The notes: a model not told the origin generated them from the sequence alone. 64,000 nt of DNA from Hyphomicrobiaceae bacterium (GCA_041397645.1 JAWKWE010000004.1:620001-684000), one strand, 5' to 3'. Counted from the stretch's first letter, positions 43,324 through 52,699 are shown. Program-made: numbers and translations.

Positions 43324-44307
43324 TCAGGATGCCCACGGTCCGCGTCGCTGCGCGTTATAGCGGCGTCCCGCAATCCAAACATCGCCTCCGCGTCCCATCT
43401 CGGGCGCCGGCAGTTGCTCATCGAACGCCGGAACTGAACCACCCGCTGTTATGCCCATCTCTCGCGCCAATGCTTCCAGCTCCGCGATGCGATTTTCCGG
43501 ATTGGGATGGGTAGAAAACAGATTGTCGACGCCGCGCCCCGACAACGGATTGACGATGAAGACGTGTGCGGCACCAGGGAAAGTCTCAGCACGATTGTTG
43601 GGAATTCGGCGCGCAAGAACGCTGATTTTTCGCAGCGCCGAGGCAAGCCATAGTGGATTGCCTGAAATCATGGAGCCCAGCCTGTCGGCTTGATACTCGC
43701 GCGAGCGGCTGATGGCCATTTGCACGAGCATGGCCGCCAACGGCGCGACGATCATTGCAAATAGCGTTCCGATGAGGCCAAGCCCACGATCGTCATTGCG
43801 TGCGCCACCAAAAATGAAACCAAATTGCAGATACTGAGCAAACATCGACACTGCGCCACCCATCGTTGCCGCAACCGCCATCGTCAGCGTGTCGCGGTTC
43901 TTGATATGAGCGAGCTCATGCGCCAGCACCCCTGCAAGCTCTTCGCGATTAAGGGCTTCAAGTAGGCCCGTGGACGCGCAGACGGCCGCGCGTGAAGGGC
44001 TGCGTCCGGTTGCGAAGGCGTTTGGTTGCGGCGTGTTCATCACGTAGACGCGCGGCATTGGCAGTTGCGCTCGCTGCGCAAGCTGGCGCACGAGGCCGAC
44101 GAGCTCAGGAGCTGTGCGGTCATCGACCTCCTGAGCCTTGAACATCTTGAGCACCACAGTGTCTGACTTCCAAAGGCTCACGAGATTCATGCCAAGCGCC
44201 ATCACAAACGCCAGGACGAGGCCGGAGCGTCCTCCAACCGCGGCGCCAACAGCCACGAAAATGGCCGTCAGAGCAGCAAGCAACAGCGCAGTCTTTGCAT
44301 AATTCAT
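43324..44307 (-). CDS. htpX: Membrane zinc metalloprotease HtpX
   Basis: HtpX is a heat-shock-linked inner-membrane protease that takes part in membrane protein quality control. The 327-residue protein has two N-terminal membrane helices (YAKTALLLAALTAIFVAVGA), the zinc site LAGVLAHELAHIKNRDTL (HExxH, about residue 130), a further two helices and the distal zinc ligand in SREYQADRLGSMISG. ATG 44307 (MNYAKTA) is the natural family start; the frame opens at 44334. It is the first gene of htpX-rsmB-heparinase-purH. Confidence 0.96.
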   Translation of the reverse strand: MNYAKTALLLAALTAIFVAVGAAVGGRSGLVLAFVMALGMNLVSLWKSDTVVLKMFKAQEVDDRTAPELVGLVRQLAQRAQLPMPRVYVMNTPQPNAFATGRSPSRAAVCASTGLLEALNREELAGVLAHELAHIKNRDTLTMAVAATMGGAVSMFAQYLQFGFIFGGARNDDRGLGLIGTLFAMIVAPLAAMLVQMAISRSREYQADRLGSMISGNPLWLASALRKISVLARRIPNNRAETFPGAAHVFIVNPLSGRGVDNLFSTHPNPENRIAELEALAREMGITAGGSVPAFDEQLPAPEMGRGGDVWIAGRRYNAQRRGPWAS

Positions 44308-44529
44308 CGGCATGCTTCTGAAGTCCCTTGTCAAGCAGCCGAGTACGAAGCGCGCTAATGTGCGCTCCCCATCCGGCTCCGCGATCTATATAAGATCAAT
44401 CTAGGCCCGGGATAAGTCCCGGATGTCGGCAAACTCTGGTCCTGAGCATTAACGAGAACCGCCCCGGACCGAGGGCCGCTGCGTGCTGAGGCCCTGGACT
44501 TGGAAAATCGGAGCGCGACGAACTCGATC
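44308..44529. other. Divergent intergenic region, htpX / DUF1674 gene
   Basis: A 222-base region between divergent genes. It has GATCT-ATATA-AGATC (44386-44400 region) and CCGGG-ATAAGT-CCCGG just after it, both perfect 5-bp inverted repeats. TATATA on either strand could be a -10, but I found no matching -35 or heat-shock consensus. No gene is supported. Confidence 0.3.
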
Positions 44530-44745
44530 ATGGCGAATGAAGAGAAAAATCAGGCAGCCGAACAGGCAGCGCGGCCATTGCCGCCTGAGGCACAGCGAGC
44601 GTTAGCGGAGGCCGAGGAGCGCCGTCGTCAGCAAGCCGAACAAGCAGCCAAGTCCGCTCAAGTCAGGGAGATCGGTGGCCGCGAAGGTCCTGATCCGGCC
44701 CGCTTCGGCGATTGGGAAAAGGGCGGCATCGCGAGCGATTTTTGA
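44530..44745 (+). CDS. DUF1674 family protein (SdhAF4-type succinate dehydrogenase assembly factor)
   Basis: A 71-residue soluble protein. The C-terminal signature GGREGPDPARFGDWEKGGIA ending in SDF is the DUF1674 motif shared with mitochondrial SDHAF4/Sdh8, which binds the flavinated SdhA subunit. The N-terminal half is a charged helix rich in Glu, Ala and Gln. ATG 44530 (MANEEKN) is chosen; a TTG at 44500 also opens the frame. It is divergent from htpX, its usual neighbour in Alphaproteobacteria. An SdhA chaperone role is inferred from the family. Confidence 0.9.
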   Translation: MANEEKNQAAEQAARPLPPEAQRALAEAEERRRQQAEQAAKSAQVREIGGREGPDPARFGDWEKGGIASDF

Positions 44746-44774
44746 ACCACCTCGCGAGGTCATCGCTTGCAGCT

Positions 44775-44814
44775 CAAAAAAGGGTCTGGACCGGCTGGCA
44801 CGCCGGCCCAGACC
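44775..44814 (-). terminator. Rho-independent terminator after the outer-membrane protein gene
   Basis: GGTCTGG-A-CCGGC (44783-44795) pairs with GCCGG-C-CCAGACC (44802-44814), 12 base pairs with one mismatch and a 6-base loop. The minus strand then has TTTTTT (44781-44776). It lies 33 bases after the outer-membrane protein stop. Confidence 0.85.
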
Positions 44815-44846
44815 GCGTACGGGAGATGGCGCGATCTCCCGAACGC

Positions 44847-45593
44847 CTAGAAGGCGAAATTCACCCCGGCACGGATCAGATCCACTTGGTTGTCGAACGA
44901 GAAAGGTTCGTTGTTGGCGCTGAACCCATAATATTTCCCGAAATCCAAGTGCAGGTACTCGAGCTTTGCCGTCATGCCAGGTGAAATCACGTGTTCTACG
45001 CCAGCGCCCAGGGCATAGCCTGTGCGCCAATCCTCGTTCACAGCAGTCTCTCCCGGCGTGTTTCCGATCGAAACTTCATCGACATCCATGAACGCCACGC
45101 CTCCGGTGCCGTATACGAGAGTATCTCCGAATGCGTATCCAGCACGCGCACGAAGCGTGCCCCACCACGGGCCAAAGCGCGTCTTGTAGATGTGCCCATC
45201 GTAGACGATCTTGTCGTCGGCGCTCACATCCATCAGTCCGATATCGCCTTCCGCACCAATTACGAAGCCGTTGCCAAGAGCATAGTTGTAACCCAGCGTG
45301 AGTGCGCCGAGCCCACCACTGGGAGATGTGGACGCCAGGCCGTGATTGTTATTGCGTTCGTAGTCCTGCTCCGAATGTCCCCATCCGTAGCCGAGCGAGA
45401 GTCCGGCATAGAGACCAGTCCAAATGGCGGGCGTGCGCGTAACGATCGCGTCGTCTGACCAGCTTGAAGTCGGCGGTGGCTCGTAGTGCCGCTTCTTGGA
45501 TTTTCCCCCCGCATGCGCGGACGCGCCGAAGTCGAAGATGGCTGCGAAAATAAGAACTAGGCATGCTGCCCCCTCAATTGTCCGATCCGACAT
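44847..45593 (-). CDS. Outer-membrane beta-barrel protein (Omp25/Omp31 family)
   Basis: A 248-residue porin-like protein. A signal peptide (residues about 1-28, AACLVLIFAAIFDFGASAHA) is followed by a lysine-rich linker and an eight-stranded beta barrel: WTGLYAGLSLGYGWGHSEQD, TLGYNYALGNGFVIGAEGDI, WWGTLRARAGYAFGDTLVYG, TGYALGAGVEHVISPGMTAK, ending in the terminal phenylalanine AGVNFAF needed for barrel assembly. Relatives are abundant surface proteins in Brucella and Bradyrhizobium. ATG 45593 has GGGGAAC upstream. A strong terminator follows, so it is probably a single-gene unit. Confidence 0.92.
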   Translation of the reverse strand: MSDRTIEGAACLVLIFAAIFDFGASAHAGGKSKKRHYEPPPTSSWSDDAIVTRTPAIWTGLYAGLSLGYGWGHSEQDYERNNNHGLASTSPSGGLGALTLGYNYALGNGFVIGAEGDIGLMDVSADDKIVYDGHIYKTRFGPWWGTLRARAGYAFGDTLVYGTGGVAFMDVDEVSIGNTPGETAVNEDWRTGYALGAGVEHVISPGMTAKLEYLHLDFGKYYGFSANNEPFSFDNQVDLIRAGVNFAF

Positions 45594-45767
45594 AATGTTC
45601 CCCGTGCCCAAGGCTGTTGTCCGACAACCTCCCCCAAGCCCCGGCACACATAAGCCACTGATTAAGTGGCAAAAATTCGGCTCAGAAATGCTCCTGGCGT
45701 TCGCAAGCATGCGAGCACAATATGTTCACACAGCTGTATTTCAGATGGCGGATCTATCGATGTCGCG

Positions 45768-46961
45768 TCAGTCGGCTTTCTCGCGCGAAAGCGCATAGAT
45801 CGCAGAAGAAGCCAGAAGCAATCCGGCAAGCACGATGTGGAGAACCGAAAACAATTCGACCGAATCCAAACCACGCATTTTCAAATGATCGACAAGGATA
45901 CCGGAGCAGACCTGTAATATACCTGCGCCGCTCATGCAGAGGAAATTGGCGAACGTCATGCCGCGTCCGAGCAACTCATCGGGCAGAAACAGCCGTACGT
46001 GCGCCATGATCGTTCCATACGTCATCGCGAAGAAGCCGAAGACGCAAAGCAGCACTGTCGCAGTTTCAATCGACGGCGTCGGCAACGTGGCAAGCGCACC
46101 GAGCGCGGCGACCGCAATCACAGAACCAGCCAGCGCAAGAGATTTGCGACGACGCAACCAGCCTTCCAGAGGGCCATACGCAAGTGCACCAAGACCAATT
46201 CCCGCCGCCATCAGGAAAATAACATTGCCGCGAGAAATAGGCGTCAGCCCGTAGACTTCCGAAAGATATGGCCCCACCCAAAGACCGCGCTCGACAATCA
46301 GAACACCGTAGCCGAACGCCATGATCGGCCAAACCGGCCATAACTCGCGAATCGCCAAAACATCCCGCAGACCGCTCAGAACGCCCCCGCCCTTGCCTGC
46401 CTTTTCGTTGGCAAGGGTCGGCGGATCTACGATCAGAATCGCGACCAGGGACGCTGCAATGAAGGTGATCGCGGCCAACACGTAAAAGACGTTACGCCAT
46501 CCAATAGCGGCAGACGCCAATGCCAGAGGCGTACCGCCCAGAAGATTGCCTAACGTACCCAAGCCGATAATCAGCCCAGACAGCAATGCGAACCGGTGTG
46601 GTGGCGACGTGCGCGCGAAAACGAAGAGCGGCCCCATCAACGCCGCAGAACAGCCGATGCCGATCAGTCCCATCGCAATCATCGCGCCATAGGCACTTGT
46701 CGCACGCGCAAAAACGATCGCGCCGGCGACGCCTGCGAGCATCAGCACTGGAAGTGTTCGCCGCGGACCCTGCTTATCGAGAGCTGCACCGACGAAAAAC
46801 TGCGAAAGGGCAAACGTCGCAAACCAACAGGCGGAAATGTTGCCAAGATCCGTCGCCGTAAGATGAAGCTGGGAAGACAGCTCCGGCGCGATGACGGCGA
46901 GAAAAGAACGATAGAACTGGGATAACGTGTAGCCGATGAGGAAGACGATGAAGGCAAGCAT
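45768..46961 (-). CDS. MFS transporter
   Basis: A 397-residue inner-membrane transporter with 12 hydrophobic helices. It opens with LAFIVFLIGYTLSQFYRSFL and has the A-like loop VGAALDKQGPRRTLPVLM between helices 2 and 3. Later segments such as LVIVERGLWVGPYLSEVYGL resemble nitrate/cyanate-type and general sugar or drug MFS members, so I cannot assign a substrate. It stands alone; a perfect 6-bp hairpin (45654-45670) lies about 100 bases after its stop. Confidence 0.87.
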   Translation of the reverse strand: MLAFIVFLIGYTLSQFYRSFLAVIAPELSSQLHLTATDLGNISACWFATFALSQFFVGAALDKQGPRRTLPVLMLAGVAGAIVFARATSAYGAMIAMGLIGIGCSAALMGPLFVFARTSPPHRFALLSGLIIGLGTLGNLLGGTPLALASAAIGWRNVFYVLAAITFIAASLVAILIVDPPTLANEKAGKGGGVLSGLRDVLAIRELWPVWPIMAFGYGVLIVERGLWVGPYLSEVYGLTPISRGNVIFLMAAGIGLGALAYGPLEGWLRRRKSLALAGSVIAVAALGALATLPTPSIETATVLLCVFGFFAMTYGTIMAHVRLFLPDELLGRGMTFANFLCMSGAGILQVCSGILVDHLKMRGLDSVELFSVLHIVLAGLLLASSAIYALSREKAD

Positions 46962-47065
46962 ATCATGAGGCCGGCTAGATGATGCCGGGCACTGCCTGGC
47001 GAGGCCGATATGGTGTCCTACAAACGCTCACCGCGCCACTATCCAAACGGATTGTGGTCCAAGCC

Positions 47066-48085
47066 TTAGCCGATTAGGCGGCGGTCCCTCGCATGAAAGA
47101 TCGTGCAGTCCCGAACTTCCTGGGCTGCGGTATCATCGATTTCCTCGCCGGTCCATTCGAGGACCTGGCGGTAGATATCGTCAGCCTTCTGGTAGAGAGG
47201 GTTATTGCGAACCAGCTCCAACACCTTCTCGCGCTCGCTTTCCACGTTCGACGAATTTATCTTGCGATTGAGAGGAGCAAGGCAATCATCGCACCATGGT
47301 TCGTCGACGAATTCGAGTATGTCGCCAAAGAATTTTCGCGGATCGGTCGCGATTTCCTCGAACTTCGCTACATGAACGAGCTGCTTTCCGAGTGCCTTCT
47401 GCGCGAGCAGCGCCTGATAGGTGTGGTCGATCCAGTTTTGGATGCCTTCATCGAAATTATGCCGGACCCCGCCCACTTCATTGAAGTTGGCAAGCGAGGC
47501 CACGACCTCGTGTGGCCGACGCACGAGGTGAACGAACCGGGCCTCGGGAAAGATCCTCAGCAATCCCCAAGTGTATGCGCTGTTGAGCGGTGTGCCATCG
47601 ACCCAACGTTTCTTGGGATCGTTGGAATGCCGGCGCAGCAATAGTTCGGGCGTGGGACTGTTCGGCTTGTTTCGGATCACACCCAATTGGCGCCAATCGC
47701 CGTACATGCGCGTGCAACGCTCTTCGAAAACGTCACATACGGACTTGTGCACAGCCTCGCCAATTCTGCGCAAGAATGGCTCGGGTGGATAAGAGACATT
47801 GGAAAAGTGCGAAAATCGGCCACGCTCTGAACCAACATAGTAGGCCTGCTCGGCCGCAACCGCCATTATCGCGATCCAACCGGTTTCTGGTACCGGCTGG
47901 ATGTTTGGATGCTGGCCCAGCGCCCAAGTCGAAACCGACGTTCCCGAACGCGGTGCGCCAATGATGAAGATTGGCCGAGGCGGCGAATTGAACACAGGCT
48001 TTGAACGTAGCGAATCAGGCGCCCAGTTCGGAACGGCCTCCTCCGGCCTCTTGATGGCATCTAAGATCCGTTTAAGTAAACTCAC
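47066..48085 (-). CDS. Sulfotransferase family protein
   Basis: A 339-residue cytoplasmic enzyme that would transfer sulfate from PAPS to an acceptor. The 5'-phosphosulfate loop reads FIIGAPRSGTSVSTWALGQH (residues 40-60, PRSGTS) and the 3'-phosphate site RFVHLVRRPHEVVASLANF (183-201, with the conserved Arg and Ser). The acceptor cannot be predicted; bacterial relatives act on surface glycans, lipids or Nod factors. It lies at the edge of a region with an ABC exporter, several glycosyltransferases and PAPS-forming genes, which fits sulfation of a surface glycan. Confidence 0.88.
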   Translation of the reverse strand: MSLLKRILDAIKRPEEAVPNWAPDSLRSKPVFNSPPRPIFIIGAPRSGTSVSTWALGQHPNIQPVPETGWIAIMAVAAEQAYYVGSERGRFSHFSNVSYPPEPFLRRIGEAVHKSVCDVFEERCTRMYGDWRQLGVIRNKPNSPTPELLLRRHSNDPKKRWVDGTPLNSAYTWGLLRIFPEARFVHLVRRPHEVVASLANFNEVGGVRHNFDEGIQNWIDHTYQALLAQKALGKQLVHVAKFEEIATDPRKFFGDILEFVDEPWCDDCLAPLNRKINSSNVESEREKVLELVRNNPLYQKADDIYRQVLEWTGEEIDDTAAQEVRDCTIFHARDRRLIG

Positions 48086-48346
48086 GTCTGCCCGCTCCGA
48101 TATTAAAGTTCTCTATGAGGACAACCGCACAACCAATAAAGATGCAGTGACTGATTCGCTTGACGAAGCTTAGCAAATTGACCGCTCAACGCGCTACTTG
48201 GGGGGCTAACGTTCGATCCGTTTGTGAATTTGTGGGTAACCTCAGTTCGTAAGTAACGTTGCGGTTCCACTTAGGGCAATACGTTGCAGATCCGCGAAGC
48301 GCTAAATCAGGGACGCGCGGGGCTATACCCCGTCTGAGAAAGCTTA

Positions 48347-49126
48347 GTGTACGATGATTTGAAATCCGCCTTAGCGGCGCCCGGGGCATGGCTGTATTCG
48401 GCCTGGGTGATCTTTCTGATCAAATACCGCAAGACCACACTTGGTCCGCTGTGGATTATGATCGGGCCTGCGATGTTCATTCTGGTGTTGGGTGAACTAT
48501 TCAGAAATGTCGCAGCGAACTCAAACGACATGTTCGTCCCGCATTTGGCTGCGGGCCTCGTATTCTGGAACTACGTTTCGTCGATCGTGACCACCGCACC
48601 GCGTCTCTACGTTCACAACCGGCCAGCCCTGCTTCATGGGGCAGTCAACCACTTCAATATCATCCTCAAGGTGATTTGCAGCGCGCTCATCGTCCTCGCG
48701 CATCAGCTGGTGATCGTGATTGGCGTGATGATCCTGCATCGTGTCGCCCCCACCGCGAGCCTTATCCTGCTCATTCCGGCAGCCGCACTTGCGCTTGTAC
48801 ATAGCGTGTGGGTACTCATCGTCCTAGGCATCCTTGGTGCACGCTACCGCGACCTAGCGGAGGTCGTGGAAATGATGATGCGCATTGCCTTTCTTGCGAC
48901 CCCCATCATCTGGATGGTCGGCGATCACGGACGCGGCTCCGTGGTCGGGCTTTATCTCGCCCTGAACCCTTTCTACCACGTCATTGAACCGCTTCGTGGC
49001 GCGATTATCGGAACCCCGATCTCGCCGTGGAGTTGGGTGGTCTCGACAGCAATTGCCATCATTGGCGTCGCTCTTGCCGCCACGATGTATCGCCGCTTCC
49101 GCCATCTCGTTGTCTTATGGACCTGA
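48347..49126 (+). CDS. ABC-2 type polysaccharide export permease (KpsM/Wzm-like)
   Basis: A 259-residue inner-membrane protein with six hydrophobic helices. The N-terminal half has SAWVIFLIKYRKTTLGPLWI followed by MIGPAMFILVLGELF, typical of KpsM/Wzm/TagG permeases that export capsule or O-antigen chains. The end AATMYRRFRHLVVLWT is also typical. The start is GTG 48347. The matching ATPase gene lies 1.47 kb away behind an opposing glycosyltransferase gene, which is unusual. It is convergent with that gene, 43 bases apart. Confidence 0.9.
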   Translation: MYDDLKSALAAPGAWLYSAWVIFLIKYRKTTLGPLWIMIGPAMFILVLGELFRNVAANSNDMFVPHLAAGLVFWNYVSSIVTTAPRLYVHNRPALLHGAVNHFNIILKVICSALIVLAHQLVIVIGVMILHRVAPTASLILLIPAAALALVHSVWVLIVLGILGARYRDLAEVVEMMMRIAFLATPIIWMVGDHGRGSVVGLYLALNPFYHVIEPLRGAIIGTPISPWSWVVSTAIAIIGVALAATMYRRFRHLVVLWT

Positions 49127-49169
49127 TCGTCTCACCGACAACGACGCAATTCTTCGGAATGAGGCGTGA

Positions 49170-50309
49170 CTATCGGAGTGCGGATTGCCGGAGTGCGACT
49201 TGGGAGATGTCTTTCAAAAACGCGCGCATAGATCGCGTAGGCGCTGAAGATACCAGCTTGGCGGAAATGCTATTATAAAGCTCGGGTGTTTGCGCAAGCC
49301 GCGCAATAGCTGCGCTAAGCGCCTGGCGTGAGGCTTCCTTCGCAAGGACGCCAGTCTCGCCGTCCACCACCTGCTCCACAATTCCACCCGTCGGCATAGC
49401 AATAACCGGCATGGCGTGCGCGAACGCCGTCGCCGCAACACCGGACTGACTGGCCTCTATATGCGCGCACGCAACAGCGTCGAAACGTTCAAGCAAAGGG
49501 GTGATTTCCTCATCCCCAATCCAACGATTGATAACCTCGGCACCCAGGCTGTTCAGCATTGCGCGCGTTCGTGCGCCAATCTCGCCAGAACCTGCTACCG
49601 CAAGCTCCACCGGAACCCCTGCCTGACGCAGATCCTCCACCGCTTCGACGAGAAGATCGAGGCCCTTGTAAGCCATGATGCGCCCAAAAAAAAGCAGCCT
49701 CAAAGGACGATCACCTGCCCATGTCCTAGGCGTCCCCTTCGCGCCAAAGCGCAAATCAGGATGAAACAGAACGTTGATGTCTTTGTCGGTGGCAAATTTT
49801 CTGTCTGCCAACGAATGAGCAACCGCCTCACTCAGAGTGACAATCCCGTCGGCGCGCCGCGCTTCGCGCAAAAGCCACTGGTTGATTCGTGCGGTGGGAT
49901 CTCCAGGGTGCGCCACCGCGTCGTGGACTACCGTCAACACACGCACGCCGCGTGCCTGCGCCACCGCAGTCAGCAATGGCGACCAGACGTGGGCCATCAG
50001 ATTGACGACAACCTGGGGCTTCACAACGTCCAGATGTGCGATGAATTGGCGGCGAGCCCGCAGATATCCGCTTGTTAAAGCAAGCGGCGTCGGCCGAGAG
50101 AAGGTTTCGACGCTGCGCACTGAAAGGCCACGCGCTGCCGCTTGTGTCACAATATCATTATTTGCTGAGACGACGAATTGCGCGAACGGCTCAGGGAAGG
50201 ATGCCGCAGCGTCAGCCAACTCCAGCGTAAAGCGCCCGAGTGCACCGAACCGCCCCAGATATACGAACAAAATAGTCTGTCGCGTATTCTCGTCTGGCTT
50301 GTGTAACAC
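49170..50309 (-). CDS. Glycosyltransferase family 4 protein
   Basis: A 379-residue GT-B fold enzyme. The N-terminal acceptor domain opens FVYLGRFGALGRFTLELADA. The C-terminal domain starts at RPLRLLFFGRIMAYKGLDLL (about residue 205) and carries GVAATAFAHAMPVIAMPTGG (about 310), with the EX7E-type nucleotide-sugar region near EASQSGVAATAFAH. Donor and acceptor sugars are unknown. GTG 50309 is the apparent start. It lies between the two ABC exporter genes on the opposite strand. Confidence 0.88.
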   Translation of the reverse strand: MLHKPDENTRQTILFVYLGRFGALGRFTLELADAAASFPEPFAQFVVSANNDIVTQAAARGLSVRSVETFSRPTPLALTSGYLRARRQFIAHLDVVKPQVVVNLMAHVWSPLLTAVAQARGVRVLTVVHDAVAHPGDPTARINQWLLREARRADGIVTLSEAVAHSLADRKFATDKDINVLFHPDLRFGAKGTPRTWAGDRPLRLLFFGRIMAYKGLDLLVEAVEDLRQAGVPVELAVAGSGEIGARTRAMLNSLGAEVINRWIGDEEITPLLERFDAVACAHIEASQSGVAATAFAHAMPVIAMPTGGIVEQVVDGETGVLAKEASRQALSAAIARLAQTPELYNSISAKLVSSAPTRSMRAFLKDISQVALRQSALR

Positions 50310-50598
50310 CTTTGATCCCTGAAAAATCCAGAGTGTCTACAATGAGCTTGAATATCGAACTGTGCAGAGCGGTGCCAGCTACTGACCAGTGGATTGCGTG
50401 GATGAACGAAAAAGAATAGAAGCGCGTGTGTGCTTTGGGACCCTATCGCCTCCGAAGCGTGGCCCAAAGTTACGGGAAAGTCTAAGCAGTCGAGTGACAC
50501 ACCGCCTTGATCAGGAATGATATCGACTGATTCCGCGCGGGTCTGGGCGGCTCGCAAGAAGATCCAGCACCTATCACAGACATTGGATTTTTCTGACG
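50310..50598. other. Divergent intergenic region, GT4 / ABC ATPase
   Basis: A 289-base region between divergent genes, so promoters of both should lie here. A 25-codon frame starts at ATG 50341 but has no ribosome site and no recognisable product. I found no clear operator, RNA gene or terminator. Confidence 0.3.
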
Positions 50599-51459
50599 AT
50601 GGAAACCCTAGTATTGATCGATGCATGCAAAGTCGGGTTCAGCATGCCCGTGTATTTACCCCAGGAACGCAACATCCTGGCTAACCCGATGTCGCTTCTG
50701 ACGGACTTCTATACGAATCAGCATGCGCGACGTATCCGCGAAATTCTGATCGACGTTACATTCAAAGTACATGCTGGCGAACGACTTGGCGTGATTGGCC
50801 ACAACGGAGCAGGTAAGTCGACGTTGCTGCGACTTCTCGGCGGAGTCTACCAACCAACGAGCGGACAACTGACGCTCAATTGCAGCCCTAAGGGGCTATT
50901 TGAAATTTCCACCGGCTTCGTTTTCGAAGCGACGGGTCTCGAGAATATCTATCTGCGCGGTTTGGAAATGGGCATGTCCATGAAGGAAATCCGCGCAAAG
51001 ATACCCGAGATCGTCGAATTCAGTGGACTAGGCGACGACATCGACAAGCCGTTTAATACCTATTCCCACGGAATGCGCTTGAGACTGGCCGTCTCGGTAG
51101 CACTATGCCAACAGCCAGACGTCATGCTCCTCGACGAATGGATCGGATCTGGCGACGCTACCTTTCAAACCAAGGTTACGGCTCGGATGAACGCTCTCGT
51201 CGATGGTGCGCGCGGCCTAGTGCTGGCCTCTCACAATGATGGACTTCTAAAGCGTGTCTGTACACACGGTCTCGTGATGAACCATGGACGTTGTGTGTTT
51301 CATGGCCCCGTGAGCGAGGCGCTGGATTATTACCATACCCACATCGGCAAGGACCCTGGCGCCGGCCGTGATACGGTCAAGGCAGATCCTCAAGTCATCA
51401 TGGCAAATGGAACTTCATCTGCCGCGAGGGCTTCAGGCGGAATGGCCGGAAAGGCTTGA
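50599..51459 (+). CDS. ABC-type polysaccharide export ATPase (KpsT/Wzt-like)
   Basis: A 286-residue ATPase that powers export with the permease at 48347-49126. Walker A is GVIGHNGAGKSTLLRLLGG (about residue 70), the ABC signature is FNTYSHGMRLRLA, Walker B DVMLLDEWIGSGDA and the H-loop LVLASHNDGLL. The signature form YSxGMxxRL is that of polysaccharide exporters. It lacks the long C-terminal carbohydrate-binding domain of Wzt and is a little longer than KpsT, so the export signal is likely recognised elsewhere. The next gene starts 16 bases after. Confidence 0.92.
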   Translation: METLVLIDACKVGFSMPVYLPQERNILANPMSLLTDFYTNQHARRIREILIDVTFKVHAGERLGVIGHNGAGKSTLLRLLGGVYQPTSGQLTLNCSPKGLFEISTGFVFEATGLENIYLRGLEMGMSMKEIRAKIPEIVEFSGLGDDIDKPFNTYSHGMRLRLAVSVALCQQPDVMLLDEWIGSGDATFQTKVTARMNALVDGARGLVLASHNDGLLKRVCTHGLVMNHGRCVFHGPVSEALDYYHTHIGKDPGAGRDTVKADPQVIMANGTSSAARASGGMAGKA

Positions 51460-51475
51460 AGCGCGGTTCGTAGGC

Positions 51476-52687
51476 ATGAATTTCGAAGGGGTGATCCGCT
51501 GGATGCAGGCGGGCTGGAAGATTGCCGGCCCAAGATTTCCCGCTCTCTTGATGCACCATTTGCGATTAGCCGCACTCAATCGCACATCACGTTCACGCCC
51601 GATCGCGACAGCGCCGCGCACACTTCCGCTGAGTGCCGACGAGATGGAACGCGCTGACGCCGCACCGGCGTCGGGCGATGTCGTTATCCCCGTCTACAAT
51701 AACTTCGACGATACGCGCCAACTTTTGGAAACGCTCAGCACCGAGCAGTCTTTCGATGGGGCGATCATCATCGTCCATGATGCCAGCACAGATGACCGCT
51801 TGGCCCCCATGCTTAGGGCGTTCGCCGCACGCGACAGACGGGTCAAGCTGCTCGATAACGACGTCAATCTCGGATTCGTTCAGACTTGCAATCGTGGGCT
51901 CGCAGCTTCGCGCAGCGACAGCGTCATTCTCAATACCGATATCGAACTTCCTCGCGGCGCGGTCGGCCGGATCTTGCGCAGGCTGCAAGCTGCCGACGAC
52001 ATCGCAACCGTCACGCCGTTTTCTAACAGCGCTTATGGCGTGGGACTTCCTGACCTCGTCTACAACAACGCACGGCCCTTCGGCGCAGCCGTCTCGACCA
52101 TCGATGCGTGCCTGCAGGCTTTAGGACGCACAAATGACATTGCGCTCCCATCCGGAAATGGTTTCTGCATGGGGATTGCGCGCTCCGCGCTCAATGCCAT
52201 CGGTGCGTTTGATGCATACTTCGGACGCGGATACGGCGAGGAAACCGACTTCTGCATGCGTGCGCACAAGCACGGCATGAGACATGTCCTAGCAAGCGAT
52301 GTCTACGTCGGTCACAAAGGCGGACAGAGCTTCGGCGGGTCATGGGAGCACCGGTCGCGCGAGGGACTTCTGAAAGTCCTCGATAGGCACCCGAAGTTCG
52401 TCGCTCTCGTTCAGTGCTATCTCGACAGGAGCGAAGCACGTGCGATCGCACTTGCAGCGATGCTTCGACTGGCCGAGACGCTATCGAATAAGCCTGTGAT
52501 AATAGCGGACGATGCAAATGCGAGCAGCGATCAGGCTTACCATGCCGATGAGCCACGCCTGCACGTCAATCGGCAAGATGCGCAAATCCAAGCAACGCTT
52601 ACATTCAAAGGCGAAAGCTATGAGTTCCGCTTTGCTGACTATGACGTCTTCCAGCAAGCCCTGCGGCTGTATGCGGCGGATCGCTAA
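51476..52687 (+). CDS. Glycosyltransferase family 2 protein
   Basis: A 403-residue GT-A fold enzyme. After about 60 basic residues the domain begins GDVVIPVYNNFDDTRQLLET, with VKLLDNDVNLGFVQTCNRGL, the metal-binding type motif SVILNTDIELP, and a late RGYGEETDFCMRAHKHGM (ED motif). It resembles rhamnosyl- or other sugar transferases of lipopolysaccharide and capsule. The last 80 residues have no clear domain. ATG 51476 is chosen because an in-frame ATG at 51368 would overlap the ATPase gene by 92 bases. It ends 12 bases before the convergent rfbB. Confidence 0.88.
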   Translation: MNFEGVIRWMQAGWKIAGPRFPALLMHHLRLAALNRTSRSRPIATAPRTLPLSADEMERADAAPASGDVVIPVYNNFDDTRQLLETLSTEQSFDGAIIIVHDASTDDRLAPMLRAFAARDRRVKLLDNDVNLGFVQTCNRGLAASRSDSVILNTDIELPRGAVGRILRRLQAADDIATVTPFSNSAYGVGLPDLVYNNARPFGAAVSTIDACLQALGRTNDIALPSGNGFCMGIARSALNAIGAFDAYFGRGYGEETDFCMRAHKHGMRHVLASDVYVGHKGGQSFGGSWEHRSREGLLKVLDRHPKFVALVQCYLDRSEARAIALAAMLRLAETLSNKPVIIADDANASSDQAYHADEPRLHVNRQDAQIQATLTFKGESYEFRFADYDVFQQALRLYAADR

Positions 52688-52699
52688 GATCCGCAGACG

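Noticed and set aside
45654..45670. GCCACT-GATTA-AGTGGC hairpin after the MFS gene
   Set aside because: Perfect but short, about 100 bases from the stop and without a T-run on the minus strand.
50341..50418. 25-codon frame in the GT4/ABC gap
   Set aside because: No ribosome site, no recognisable product and no hint of conservation; length is expected by chance.
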